Shown in pieces: positions 9,527 through 18,116 of a stretch of 64,000 nucleotides of DNA. Position 1 is the first letter of the stretch; each line of letters opens with the position of its first letter. The position numbers were made by a program, and so were the translations under genes. The notes below the pieces were generated by a model. It ran no database searches. It was not told the origin of the DNA and was given only the letters and a program-made list of their open reading frames with translations. Source of the DNA: Flavobacteriaceae bacterium (GTDB lineage Bacteria > Bacteroidota > Bacteroidia > Flavobacteriales > Flavobacteriaceae); assembly GCA_009886625.1 (NCBI GenBank), contig QXZA01000027.1, positions 64,881 through 128,880 on the forward strand. Reading direction: 5' to 3'.

Positions 9527-9638
9527 AATAATAATTTGAGTTCAAATATCTGTGCTATTTTAATAATCCAAAGTATTAAAATCAAAAACTTATCAAAAAA
9601 GGTTTATATTTAATAATGCAATACAAACTAAAACAAGA

Positions 9639-11093
9639 ATGAAAAACAAGAAAAAAGATTCAAGAAGAGAATTTTTAAAAAAAGGAGTCCTTGCCTCCTC
9701 AATAATGATAGTTCCAAGACATGTTTTGGGTGGCCCCGGCTTCATTGCGCCAAGTGATCAGTTAAATCTTGCTGCAATTGGTTCTGGAGGAAAAGGGGCT
9801 AGTGATATCAGCAATGCTTCAGTAAGAGGCAGAGAACGCGTTGTTGCTCTTTGTGATGTAGATTTTTCAGGAAGCGCATCCCGTACCGCTAAAAAGTTTC
9901 CAAAAGCAAAACAATACGCGGATTATCGTGTCATGTTGGATAAAGAAAAAGATATTGATGCAGTCACCATATCAACACCAGACCATGTTCATGGTCCAGC
10001 TGCTGTATTTGCCATGCAAAGAGGAAAACACGTTTATGTTCAAAAACCAATGACTCACAATATTCGTGAAGCACGTATTTTGACAGAAATGGCAAGAGAA
10101 CAAAAAGTGGTTACTCAAATGGGAAATCAAGGGGGATCAAATCCATTACTCAATATGGTACAAAATTGGGTTGATAGTGATGCCGTAGGTGCCATTTCAG
10201 AAGTGAAAATTTGGACCAACCGCCCAGTATGGCCACAAGGTGTTCCCATGCCACAACCCAATCCAAGCATGAAACCCGACGCATTGAATTGGGATTTATG
10301 GTTAGGACCTGCTAAAGAAAAACCCTATACACCCAATATGCATCCATTTAGCTGGAGAGGCTGGTGGGACTATGGTACAGGAGCCCTTGGTGATGTAGGT
10401 TGTCACCTTATTGATATTCCTTTCCGTACTTTAGGTTTAAAATACCCAAAGTCTGCTGAATGTAGTGTCGGAAGTGTCTATTCTCAAATGTGGAATGCAG
10501 ATTACCTTCCAGAAGGATGTCCTCCCTCCTCCCTGATTAGCATTAATTTTGGTGCCACTGAAAAAAGTAAATCTCCCATATTAATGAGTTGGAGTGACGG
10601 TGGAATTAGACCACCACATCCAGACATTATTCCAGCAAATAGTGATATTGGAGGCACGGATAGTGCTAATGGTGTTATGATGATAGGAGAAAAAGGTATC
10701 ATTACCACTAACATAAATGATAGTTCACCTTTGATGCCAAAATTATATCGCTACGATGGAAGCACAGAATTTGGTCCTGAAGTTGAAAAAATGACAGAGC
10801 CAGAGTACGGTCACCAACGCAAATGGGTAGACGCATGTAAAGCTGGATTCAACAGCAAAGAACATTTAGGATTAACTTCTTCGTTTGACTATGCAGGTCC
10901 TATGACTGAAACTGTACTGATGGGGAATTTGGCCATTCGTAGTTTCATGCTTCGTGAAGAAGGTACTAATGGTAAAATGGACTATTATGCGCGTAAAAAG
11001 CTACTGTGGGATGGTGAGAATATGAAAATCACTAACCTTGAGGCGGCAAATCAATTTGTAACACGTGAATACAGAGAAGGATTTAAAGTATAA
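9639..11093 (+). CDS. Tat-exported Gfo/Idh/MocA family oxidoreductase
   Basis: A 484-residue protein. Residues 1-35 are a twin-arginine signal (RREFLKKG, then a hydrophobic stretch), typical of exported members of this family in Bacteroidetes. The Rossmann nucleotide-binding motif follows (AAIGSGGKGASDI), then CDVD at the end of strand 2, and the family's EKP-like motif appears as QKPMTHN near residue 140. These enzymes carry a tightly bound NAD(P) and act on sugars or related alcohols. A rho-independent hairpin follows the stop, so it is probably monocistronic. The DUF1080 gene at 12924 belongs to a family that often occurs with such oxidoreductases in 3-keto-sugar metabolism. That link is inference. 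Confidence 0.85.
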   Translation: MKNKKKDSRREFLKKGVLASSIMIVPRHVLGGPGFIAPSDQLNLAAIGSGGKGASDISNASVRGRERVVALCDVDFSGSASRTAKKFPKAKQYADYRVMLDKEKDIDAVTISTPDHVHGPAAVFAMQRGKHVYVQKPMTHNIREARILTEMAREQKVVTQMGNQGGSNPLLNMVQNWVDSDAVGAISEVKIWTNRPVWPQGVPMPQPNPSMKPDALNWDLWLGPAKEKPYTPNMHPFSWRGWWDYGTGALGDVGCHLIDIPFRTLGLKYPKSAECSVGSVYSQMWNADYLPEGCPPSSLISINFGATEKSKSPILMSWSDGGIRPPHPDIIPANSDIGGTDSANGVMMIGEKGIITTNINDSSPLMPKLYRYDGSTEFGPEVEKMTEPEYGHQRKWVDACKAGFNSKEHLGLTSSFDYAGPMTETVLMGNLAIRSFMLREEGTNGKMDYYARKKLLWDGENMKITNLEAANQFVTREYREGFKV

Positions 11094-11115
11094 CTTTTAG
11101 CCTTTTTACAATCCT

Positions 11116-11148
11116 AAAGTCCTGTGTCAAAACAGGACTTTTTTTTTG
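11116..11148 (+). terminator. rho-independent terminator after the Gfo/Idh/MocA gene
   Basis: A 10-bp perfect stem (AAAGTCCTGT / ACAGGACTTT) with a 6-nt loop is followed by an uninterrupted run of T. It lies 23 nt after the stop codon. Confidence 0.9.
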
Positions 11149-11186
11149 AATTAAAAACAGCTAACACAAAATAAGTGACAAAACGA

Positions 11187-11216
11187 TTGATAACCACTTA
11201 AATTAGACTACTTTTG
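11187..11216 (+). promoter_or_regulatory. Bacteroidetes-type promoter for the DEAD-box helicase gene
   Basis: TTG at 11187-11189, a 19-nt spacer and TACTTTTG at 11209-11216 match the -33/-7 consensus TTG-N19-TAnnTTTG exactly. The predicted start is near 11220, giving a leader of about 14 nt. Confidence 0.75.
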
Positions 11217-11233
11217 CAGCCAGAATACTATTT

Positions 11234-12904
11234 ATGACAACTTTTAAGTCCCTAGGACTCAATACGGAACTTCTAAAAGCCGTAGAAAAACTAGGATTCG
11301 AATCTCCAACAGAGGTTCAAGAGAAAGTAATTCCAATATTACTCGAACAAGATACCGATCTGGTTGCATTAGCTCAAACAGGAACAGGCAAAACCGCTGC
11401 TTTTGGTTTTCCTATGCTTCAAAGAATTGATGCAAAACAAAGAATGACTCAAGGATTAATCCTTGCTCCCACTCGTGAATTGTGCTTGCAGATCACAAAC
11501 GAAATGGGAATTTATGGTCAAGCACTCAAAAATGTAAACATTGTTGCCATTTATGGTGGAGCCAATATTCAAGAGCAAGCCAATAAAATAAAACGAGGCG
11601 CACAAATTGTTGTTGCTACTCCTGGTCGTTTAAAAGATATGATCAGAAGACGATTGGTTGATATAAGTGCCATACAATACTGTGTTTTAGATGAAGCAGA
11701 CGAAATGCTAAACATGGGCTTTTATGAAGACATCAAAGATATTTTAACACACACACCTAAATCTAAAAGTTCTTGGCTGTTTTCTGCAACAATGCCTCCA
11801 GAGGTTAGCACCATTGCAAAAAAATTCATGAATAAACCTATTGAAATTACAGTAGGTACAAAAAATTCAAGTGCTAAAAATATTGATCATCAATATTTTA
11901 CAGTGGCTGCGAGAGAACGATACAGTGCACTTAGAGCAGTAGTTAGTATGAATACAGATCTTTTTGGAGTTGTATTTTGTCGCACTAAAATTGAAACACA
12001 AAAAGTTGCAGAAAAGCTAATCCAAGATGGATATAAAGCAGCAGCAATTCATGGGGATTTAAGTCAAAATCAGCGGGATATTGTTATGCAGTCTTTTCGA
12101 AAGAAAAGAATTCAATTATTAATTGCTACTGATGTAGCTGCCCGTGGAATTGATGTAGATGATCTTACACACGTTATAAACTACCAGCTTCCTGATGAAA
12201 TAGAAACCTATACCCACAGAAGTGGTCGGACTGGTAGAGCAGGAAAATTAGGTACTTCAATCATTTTTGTAACAAAATCAGATCGAAGAAAAATTAAATT
12301 GATTGAGAATAAATTGCAAACCAAACTCAAGGAATTGCAAATGCCTTCTCCAGAAGAAGTATTGACTTCTAAAATAACACATTGGGTTGATCAAGTTAAA
12401 AACATTCCAATAAAGAGTGATTTACACAATCATTTACCTCAAGCGATTAGTGCTTTTGAAGAAATTTCAAAAGAAACATTAATAGAGATGATGTTGTCAA
12501 AAGAATTTAAATCCTTTGACCTTCAACCGAAAGCCTTAGAATTTGGTCGAGACGATCGTTCTTCAGATAGACGCTCAGACAGACGCTCAGATAGGAAGAT
12601 AAATGCTCCACAAGACAAAGATCGTTTTTTTATTAATGTTGGTGCACGTGATCAATATGAATGGACTACATTAAAAGATTTTTTACGCTCTTTTCTAAAA
12701 CTAGGACCAGACGATGTTTTTCAAGTGGAAGTTATGAAAAACTTTTCTTTCTTTTCTACCCACAAAGACCATAGAGATCTTGTTCTTAAATCTTTTGATG
12801 ATTTAATCATGGATGACCGAAAAGTAAATGTAGAGCTCACCAAAAAAGGGAAGACTTTTTCTCCAAAGAAAAATTTCAAAAAGAAAAAGTCGAAATTTAA
12901 TTAG
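11234..12904 (+). CDS. DEAD-box ATP-dependent RNA helicase with DbpA-type C-terminal domain
   Basis: A 556-residue helicase. Domain 1 has the Walker A motif AQTGTGKT (47-54), PTREL, TPGR, DEAD (153-156) and SAT. Domain 2 has ARGIDV and HRSGRTGRAG. A basic linker with a tandem SDRR repeat (around 446-456) leads to a DbpA-like RNA-binding domain near residues 465-535 (FFINVGARDQYEW). The architecture matches the CsdA/DbpA group involved in ribosome assembly and RNA unwinding, often induced by cold. The strong promoter just upstream fits a monocistronic, well expressed gene. The basic C-terminal tail ends KKNFKKKKSKFN. Confidence 0.93.
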   Translation: MTTFKSLGLNTELLKAVEKLGFESPTEVQEKVIPILLEQDTDLVALAQTGTGKTAAFGFPMLQRIDAKQRMTQGLILAPTRELCLQITNEMGIYGQALKNVNIVAIYGGANIQEQANKIKRGAQIVVATPGRLKDMIRRRLVDISAIQYCVLDEADEMLNMGFYEDIKDILTHTPKSKSSWLFSATMPPEVSTIAKKFMNKPIEITVGTKNSSAKNIDHQYFTVAARERYSALRAVVSMNTDLFGVVFCRTKIETQKVAEKLIQDGYKAAAIHGDLSQNQRDIVMQSFRKKRIQLLIATDVAARGIDVDDLTHVINYQLPDEIETYTHRSGRTGRAGKLGTSIIFVTKSDRRKIKLIENKLQTKLKELQMPSPEEVLTSKITHWVDQVKNIPIKSDLHNHLPQAISAFEEISKETLIEMMLSKEFKSFDLQPKALEFGRDDRSSDRRSDRRSDRKINAPQDKDRFFINVGARDQYEWTTLKDFLRSFLKLGPDDVFQVEVMKNFSFFSTHKDHRDLVLKSFDDLIMDDRKVNVELTKKGKTFSPKKNFKKKKSKFN

Positions 12905-12923
12905 ATCTTTTAGGTAAAACTCC

Positions 12924-13718
12924 TTAGAGTTTTCGCATCCAAATATTTCGATAACTAACTAAATCGCCATGGTCTTGAAGCAATAGCGAACGATGACTAG
13001 GTGTTGACTTGTTGCTCCCTGGCATTTCATCTCTTCCTGTTTTTGGTTTTCCAATATATTCAGTTGTTCCCAATAACTCAACATTATTTTGTACCAAAAC
13101 ACCATTGAGAAAGACAGTGAAATTTCCTGGCTTTGTCATTTTTCCATCTGTGTCAAACTGTGGTTCGTTAAAAACGATATCATAGATCTGCCACTCTCCA
13201 GTTGGACGAACGGCATTTACTAATGGAATATGTTGTTTGTAAATAGCAGAGGCTTGACCGTTAGAATAGGTGCGATTGTTATAACTATCCAAGATTTGAA
13301 CTTCATATCTTCTTTGAAATATAATTCCACTATTTCCTCGACCTTGCCCCTCTCCTTTTAGTATTGTTGGTGATTTCCACTCTAAATGCAATTGAATGGA
13401 GCCATGCTCATTGATCGTTTCTATGGAACCCATTCTGGGTTTAACTGTCATGGTTTTATCAGGGTTTAATGTCCATTGAACTTCCCCTTTAGTGGATTCA
13501 TGCCTCCATTTCGAAAAATTAGTTCCATCAAAAAGTATCTCCGCGTCACTGGGGGGAGAATTCAAAACTCCAGGGAATACGAGCCTAGGCTCAGGTTCCC
13601 AGACTTCAGTTTCCTCAGGCTTCATCCTTTCTTGTGCGAAAGCTAAGTTGACAAAGAGCATACTTAATAAAAAGTAATACATAAAAAAGTTCTTAAAACT
13701 TAAACAATGATTATTCAT
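12924..13718 (-). CDS. DUF1080 (3-keto-disaccharide hydrolase-like) secreted protein
   Basis: A 264-residue protein with a signal peptide (cleavage near AFAQ). The DUF1080 domain begins at EILFDGTNFSKW and continues through the family's GQGRGNSGIIFQ and YEVQILDSYNN stretches, ending with the typical LLQDHG segment. DUF1080 has a concanavalin-like beta-sandwich, and characterised members cleave 3-keto sugars. Here the sugar is unknown. A small unknown gene (13730-14008) precedes it by 11 nt and is probably in the same transcript. Its tail faces the DEAD-box gene with 19 nt between the stops. Confidence 0.82.
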   Translation of the reverse strand: MNNHCLSFKNFFMYYFLLSMLFVNLAFAQERMKPEETEVWEPEPRLVFPGVLNSPPSDAEILFDGTNFSKWRHESTKGEVQWTLNPDKTMTVKPRMGSIETINEHGSIQLHLEWKSPTILKGEGQGRGNSGIIFQRRYEVQILDSYNNRTYSNGQASAIYKQHIPLVNAVRPTGEWQIYDIVFNEPQFDTDGKMTKPGNFTVFLNGVLVQNNVELLGTTEYIGKPKTGRDEMPGSNKSTPSHRSLLLQDHGDLVSYRNIWMRKL

Positions 13719-13729
13719 TTTGATTAATG

Positions 13730-14008
13730 TTAGTTAAATGGGTAATTACTATTTGAATCATGATGTTGATTTACATCCCAAAATACTTTTTGATTAGCAT
13801 CATAATCAGCGATCACTTCTTTGTTGGGTAGTTTTAGTGATACATTCTCATTTACCAAAACTATTGCATTGATTTCAAATACACCAAAACAAAGATGCTC
13901 ACTGACTCCAACAACTGAAGGGCTATTGAGAAGAATTGCATGATTTGAATAACTAATACTAGCACCAGAAATCAAAGCTAGTTGCTTGATAAAATCTTTT
14001 GGTTTCAT
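13730..14008 (-). CDS. small protein, unknown
   Basis: A 92-residue ORF without signal peptide, membrane segment or recognised motif. It starts MKPKDFIKQLALISGASI and ends in an Asn/His/Asp-rich tail. The middle has alternating hydrophobic residues (GVFEINAIVLVNENVSL) consistent with beta strands. It lies 11 nt upstream of the DUF1080 gene on the same strand, which supports it as a real, co-transcribed gene, but there is no independent evidence of function. Confidence 0.45.
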   Translation of the reverse strand: MKPKDFIKQLALISGASISYSNHAILLNSPSVVGVSEHLCFGVFEINAIVLVNENVSLKLPNKEVIADYDANQKVFWDVNQHHDSNSNYPFN

Positions 14009-14130
14009 AAGAATGATAAAATTCCATATTAAGTTAAATAAAAAAATAAACCTCCCTGTTAAATTTGATATAAATATCTAGTTGGAGTAATAACACTATT
14101 TTTTATATATTCGAGAAAAATTAGGATCAA

Positions 14131-14973
14131 ATGGAGACGGTAATGAAATATTTTGAAACGATCCCTTCTTTACATCGCAGCATTCTTTTGGTGGGTGGTC
14201 TAAGTCTATTTTGGATTTTGGAAGGTAGTGTACCTTTAATTAAATTTGATTACTCCAAATGGAAACACGCACTTCCTAATCTATTTTTTACCGCTACAAC
14301 AGTAATCATTAACTTTCTGCTAGCATTCCTTCTTCTGACAACCTCAGACTGGACTACAGCGAGTGGATTTGGTCTTTTACAATGGATCCCTGAATTACCC
14401 CTTTGGGCAGAGGTAATTGTTGGAGTTATGCTATTAGATTTAGTTGGTGCCTATATAGCGCATTGGGCAGAACATAAAATTAAACCTTTCTGGATGATAC
14501 ACTTAGTCCACCACAGTGATCACAAAGTAGATACAACCACTGCAAATCGTCATCATCCATTAGAAAGTTTTATCCGATTTGGATTTACACTTTTTGGAGT
14601 CTTTATTTTAGGTGCTAATATGGGAATTATTATGTTGTATCAATCCCTCTCATTGGTATTGACTCAATTCAATCATGCCAATATAAAGCTGCCAAAGAAG
14701 CTAGATATGGCGCTAAGTTTTATAATCGTATCTCCAGATATGCATAAAACACATCACCACTATCGCCTACCTTACACCGATGCAAATTTTGGAAATATAT
14801 TTTCCATTTGGGATCACCTATTTGGAACCTATTTGCCTTTTGATAGAGAAAAAATAGTTTATGGAGTAGATGTATTTTTTGATGAAAAAGAAAATGGAAA
14901 AATTAAGACGCTTCTGAAACAACCCTTTCAAGCCTATTCAAAACCAACCTTAGCTCCTGAAACAGAAAGTTAG
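14131..14973 (+). CDS. membrane fatty acid hydroxylase / sterol desaturase family protein
   Basis: A 280-residue protein with about four membrane helices and the three histidine clusters of the non-haem di-iron hydroxylase family: HWAEH (HxxxH), HLVHH (HxxHH) and HKTHHH (HxxHH), plus the family's NFGNIFSIWDHLFGTY ending. These enzymes hydroxylate or desaturate lipids, carotenoids or sterols at the membrane using O2. The lipid acted on here is unknown. The ATG at 14131 is used; an ATG four codons in (MKYFE) is equally possible. The stop shares a TTAG with the hisS stop on the other strand. Confidence 0.85.
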   Translation: METVMKYFETIPSLHRSILLVGGLSLFWILEGSVPLIKFDYSKWKHALPNLFFTATTVIINFLLAFLLLTTSDWTTASGFGLLQWIPELPLWAEVIVGVMLLDLVGAYIAHWAEHKIKPFWMIHLVHHSDHKVDTTTANRHHPLESFIRFGFTLFGVFILGANMGIIMLYQSLSLVLTQFNHANIKLPKKLDMALSFIIVSPDMHKTHHHYRLPYTDANFGNIFSIWDHLFGTYLPFDREKIVYGVDVFFDEKENGKIKTLLKQPFQAYSKPTLAPETES

Positions 14974-16340
14974 GTCAGTATTGAGATTAAATCTGATAAG
15001 GGATGTGAAGTTTGAGTCCCTTCCTTCATGTCTTTTAAAATAAAAGTCTTTTGAATTACCTCCTCCTCTCCTATCAAGACCACTTTTTTAATCCCTTTTT
15101 GATTGGCGTAGCCCAACTGTTTTTTAAGTTTTGCTTCAGTAGGGTATAATTCGCTTACGATATTGTGCTGTCTAAGTTGTGCAACACTAGAATAAGCAAT
15201 AACAGCTGCTTCTAATCCGAAATTAGCAAATAAAACGTGAGTCGTTGGTACCAGTTCTTCTGGAAAAAGTTGCAATTCTTCCATCACTAAATAGATTCTT
15301 TCAAAACCAAATGAAACCCCAATTCCACTCATATTATTTAATCCAAAAGTGGCTGTTAAATCATCATATCGTCCACCACCACCTATAGAACCCATTTTCA
15401 CCTTTTCAGGGGCGCTAACCTCAACTATCATTCCTGTATAGTAATGCAATCCTCTTGCAAGAGTCAAATCAAAATGAAGCTGAACCGTCTGTAGTGTGTC
15501 TGGGGTGAGTTGTTTGAAAATAAATTCTATTTCTTCAATTCCCTTCAAACCTTCAGATTGGTCTGAAAGTATGTCCTTTAATGCCTCAAGCTGTTGTGCA
15601 GCTGAACCTTTCAATACAAGTAACGCCTCCAACAATTCAAGTGCACTAGAAGAAAACCCCTTAGAAACTAGTTCTTTAAAAACGCCTTCTTTACCGATTT
15701 TATCTAATTTATCTAAAGCAATAGTAAAATCGCCTAACTTTTCAACCGCCCCAAGTTTTCCGGCAATTCCGGCCAATATTTTCCTATGATTAACCTTTAA
15801 AACTGTACCTTCAATCTTCAAGTCATTAAAAGCACGATCGTACAAGGCTAAGACCTCAACCTCCTGCCACAAGGAACGATCTCCTACTATATCAGCATCA
15901 CACTGATAGAATTCCTGAAAACGACCGTGTTGTGGCCTGTCAGCTCTCCAAACAGGCTGAATTTGATACCGTCTAAATGGAAATGTTAATTCATTTTGAT
16001 GCTGTGCAACATAACGTGCAAAGGGAACTGTTAAATCATATCTGAGCGCTTTCTCTGCTAATGATCTAGAAAACCTTTGATATTTCCCTTGAGCTAGTGC
16101 TTCGGTATCGGCTTTTTTGACCTTTTCACCAGAATTTAAAATTTTAAAAACTAAGCGATCTCCTTCTTCTCCATATACTCCTGTTAAGGTTTCAAGACGT
16201 TCAAAGGAAGGAGTTTCAATTGGCTGAAAACCAAAGAATTGAAAAGTTTGCTGTAAAATAGCTCGAATATAGTTTCGTTTGGCTATTTCAGTAGATGAAA
16301 AGTCTCGGGTACCTTTCGGTGTTGCGGGTTTTATTGCCAT
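14970..16340 (-). CDS. hisS: histidyl-tRNA synthetase
   Basis: A 456-residue class II synthetase. The motif 2 region has PVWRADRPQHGRFQEFYQCD, the histidine-specific motif appears as ARGLHYYTGMIVEV, and motif 3 surroundings contain GGGRYDDL and GVSFGFERI. A C-terminal anticodon-binding domain follows (from about residue 365). The RADRPQHGRFQEF form of motif 2 resembles the long HisRS lineage, not the common proteobacterial form. It follows the DUF6495 gene by 26 nt on the same strand and probably shares its transcript. Charging tRNA-His is essential. Confidence 0.95.
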   Translation of the reverse strand: MAIKPATPKGTRDFSSTEIAKRNYIRAILQQTFQFFGFQPIETPSFERLETLTGVYGEEGDRLVFKILNSGEKVKKADTEALAQGKYQRFSRSLAEKALRYDLTVPFARYVAQHQNELTFPFRRYQIQPVWRADRPQHGRFQEFYQCDADIVGDRSLWQEVEVLALYDRAFNDLKIEGTVLKVNHRKILAGIAGKLGAVEKLGDFTIALDKLDKIGKEGVFKELVSKGFSSSALELLEALLVLKGSAAQQLEALKDILSDQSEGLKGIEEIEFIFKQLTPDTLQTVQLHFDLTLARGLHYYTGMIVEVSAPEKVKMGSIGGGGRYDDLTATFGLNNMSGIGVSFGFERIYLVMEELQLFPEELVPTTHVLFANFGLEAAVIAYSSVAQLRQHNIVSELYPTEAKLKKQLGYANQKGIKKVVLIGEEEVIQKTFILKDMKEGTQTSHPLSDLISILT

Positions 16341-16366
16341 AATGGTGAATCTGTCACAAATATCTT

Positions 16367-16849
16367 CTATTTTCTCGAATTGGAAAAATAACTTTTCAGC
16401 TCCTTAAAATAGATGCCTTCGGAGAGAACTGCGCCTTTTTTGAGGTAAGAATAAATAAACTCATTTCGTGAAGGTGAATATTCCTTAGTGGCTTCAAACA
16501 ATGTAACAGCATCACTATGAACATTTTTGAGTATCCATTGAAAGCCTCCTGGAGTCGTTAAGTCACAATCCATATCGGTAACCTTAACAACAAGAGCTTC
16601 AACCTCTTCAATTCGGGTATTAAAAAGAAACAATTGACTTTTTGTTGGAAACTCTACATAAGAACATTGTGTTAGAATTTTTTCCCAAACTAAATCACTA
16701 AATCCATCTAAGAGCAAATCAACAGTATGTGGTTCTGTTTCTTTGACTTCATCCCACTTTTTTTTGTCAATACTATTACTTGCTAAAAAAAGGATAAACT
16801 CCTGATGCATTTCAATAAATTGAGATTCAGTGAGTCTATGGTATTTCAT
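16367..16849 (-). CDS. DUF6495 family protein
   Basis: A 160-residue cytoplasmic protein recognised from memory as the flavobacterial DUF6495 family by its start (MKYHRLTESQFIEMHQEF) and length. It is acidic in the middle (VTDMDCDL) and has no signal peptide or membrane helix. The family often sits beside ribosomal protein genes. Here it lies between hisS and the rplI operon, separated from rplI by a terminator. No biochemical function is known to me. Confidence 0.7.
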   Translation of the reverse strand: MKYHRLTESQFIEMHQEFILFLASNSIDKKKWDEVKETEPHTVDLLLDGFSDLVWEKILTQCSYVEFPTKSQLFLFNTRIEEVEALVVKVTDMDCDLTTPGGFQWILKNVHSDAVTLFEATKEYSPSRNEFIYSYLKKGAVLSEGIYFKELKSYFSNSRK

Positions 16850-16863
16850 TCTTCGTTATTGGA

Positions 16864-16893
16864 ATAAAAAAAACCCACTATTAAGTGGGTTTT
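16864..16893 (-). terminator. terminator after the rpsF-rpsR-rplI operon
   Basis: A hairpin with arms AAACCCACT / AGTGGGTTT and a 4-nt loop; on the minus strand it is followed by a T run. It lies just past the rplI stop. Confidence 0.88.
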
Positions 16894-16900
16894 AATTTTG

Positions 16901-17356
16901 TTAGGATTTTGCTTCGGGCACAATCTCAAAAGGAAATTCAAAACTAACTTCTCGATGTAATCGAATAGTTGCCTCATATTTCCCTAAACGTTTGATTGTT
17001 TTTCCGGGCAATGTAATAAACTTCTTGTCTAGATCTTCTCCTTTGGTTGTTATGGCAGAAGCTAGGTCAGCGTTTGAGATAGAACCAAAGAGTTTGTCTC
17101 CGCTTCCTACTTTAGAAGTTAACTTGATATCAAGAGCTTTAATCTTTTCAGCTCTTTTGATAGCTTCATCAATAATTGATTTTTCCTTGTAAGCACGTTG
17201 CTTTAAATTTTCAGCTAAAACCTTGCGAGCGGAAACTGTAGCCATCACTGCAATCCCTTTTGGGATCAAGAAATTTCTACCATAACCGTTTTTAACACTC
17301 ACGATTTCATCTTTAAATCCAAGATTTTGAACGTCTTCTTTTAATATTAATTCCAT
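16901..17356 (-). CDS. rplI: 50S ribosomal protein L9
   Basis: 151 residues, the normal length for bacterial L9. The N-terminal domain has the invariant GYGRNFLIPKG; a long connecting helix and a C-terminal rRNA-binding domain follow. It is the last gene of the rpsF-rpsR-rplI operon, 12 nt after rpsR, and a rho-independent terminator closes the unit. Confidence 0.97.
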   Translation of the reverse strand: MELILKEDVQNLGFKDEIVSVKNGYGRNFLIPKGIAVMATVSARKVLAENLKQRAYKEKSIIDEAIKRAEKIKALDIKLTSKVGSGDKLFGSISNADLASAITTKGEDLDKKFITLPGKTIKRLGKYEATIRLHREVSFEFPFEIVPEAKS

Positions 17357-17368
17357 GATGAGTGATTA

Positions 17369-17665
17369 TTATTTTAACATATCGGCGACATAGGGCATTA
17401 AAGCCAAATGACGCGCTCTTTTTACAGCCACAGAAACCTTACGTTGGTACTTCAAAGAAGTTCCTGTCAATCTTCGTGGCAAAATCTTACCTTGCTCATT
17501 TACAAATTTAAGTAAGAAGTCTGGATCTTTGTAATCCACATACTTGATACCTGTTCTTTTGAAACGGCAATATTTTTTTTGTGTAGAGGTATCAATATTT
17601 AATGGAGTTAAATACCGAATTTCACCTTCTTTTTTTCCTGAATTTTGTTCTTCAATTTTAGACAT
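17369..17665 (-). CDS. rpsR: 30S ribosomal protein S18
   Basis: 98 residues. The conserved core includes [27 protein letters not shown] and [20 protein letters not shown]. The N-terminal extension of about 20 residues is typical of Bacteroidetes S18. It starts 3 nt after the rpsF stop and is followed by rplI, the canonical order. Confidence 0.97.
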   Translation of the reverse strand: MSKIEEQNSGKKEGEIRYLTPLNIDTSTQKKYCRFKRTGIKYVDYKDPDFLLKFVNEQGKILPRRLTGTSLKYQRKVSVAVKRARHLALMPYVADMLK

Positions 17666-17668
17666 TGC

Positions 17669-18007
17669 TTATGCTTTTGCTTTGTTCTTTTTTCTTCTTT
17701 TTTCTGCCCACGCTAGTGAATGCTTGTCGAGTTTTACCGTTAGATAACGCATGATACGCTCGTCACGGCGAAATTCCACCTCTAAAGCCGCTACGGCTTC
17801 GCTTGGTGCTGCAAATTCAAAAAGATGATAGAAGCCACTTTTCTTATTCTCAATAGGATAAGCAAGTTTCTTAAGACCCCAATTTTCCTGAATAGTCATA
17901 GAACCTTGGTTGGTCTTAATAAAATCTATAAATTTTTGAACTGCTTCCTCAATCTGAGTTTCAGAGAGAACGGGATTTAAAATGAAAACAGTTTCGTAAT
18001 GATTCAT
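17669..18007 (-). CDS. rpsF: 30S ribosomal protein S6
   Basis: 112 residues when started at the ATG at 18007 (MNHYETVFILNPVLSE), which is the conserved S6 beginning; an in-frame start at 18028 would add seven unusual residues that overlap the promoter. The sequence includes the S18-binding region and RRDERIMRYLTVKL. The Ala/Lys-rich C-terminus is typical. It opens the operon behind a full TTG-N20-TATTTTTG promoter. Confidence 0.96.
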   Translation of the reverse strand: MNHYETVFILNPVLSETQIEEAVQKFIDFIKTNQGSMTIQENWGLKKLAYPIENKKSGFYHLFEFAAPSEAVAALEVEFRRDERIMRYLTVKLDKHSLAWAEKRRKKNKAKA

Positions 18008-18025
18008 AATCTTTATTTTGGTTGG

Positions 18026-18056
18026 CAAAAATAGTTTAATCTTAAGAGTATACCAA
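18026..18056 (-). promoter_or_regulatory. promoter of the rpsF operon
   Basis: On the minus strand TTG (18056-18054), a 20-nt spacer and TATTTTTG (18033-18026) match the Bacteroidetes consensus. It rules out the upstream alternative start at 18028, which falls inside the -7 box. Confidence 0.75.
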
Positions 18057-18116
18057 ATAAAGATCGTTTTAAAATGAAGTTTTTTTATTTATCTTTATAG
18101 CACTAAATCATTTTTA

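Noticed and set aside
12560-12600. Tandem repeat in the DEAD-box gene as a CRISPR-like or mobile repeat
   Set aside because: It is a short in-frame SDRR coding repeat in the basic linker, common in these helicases.
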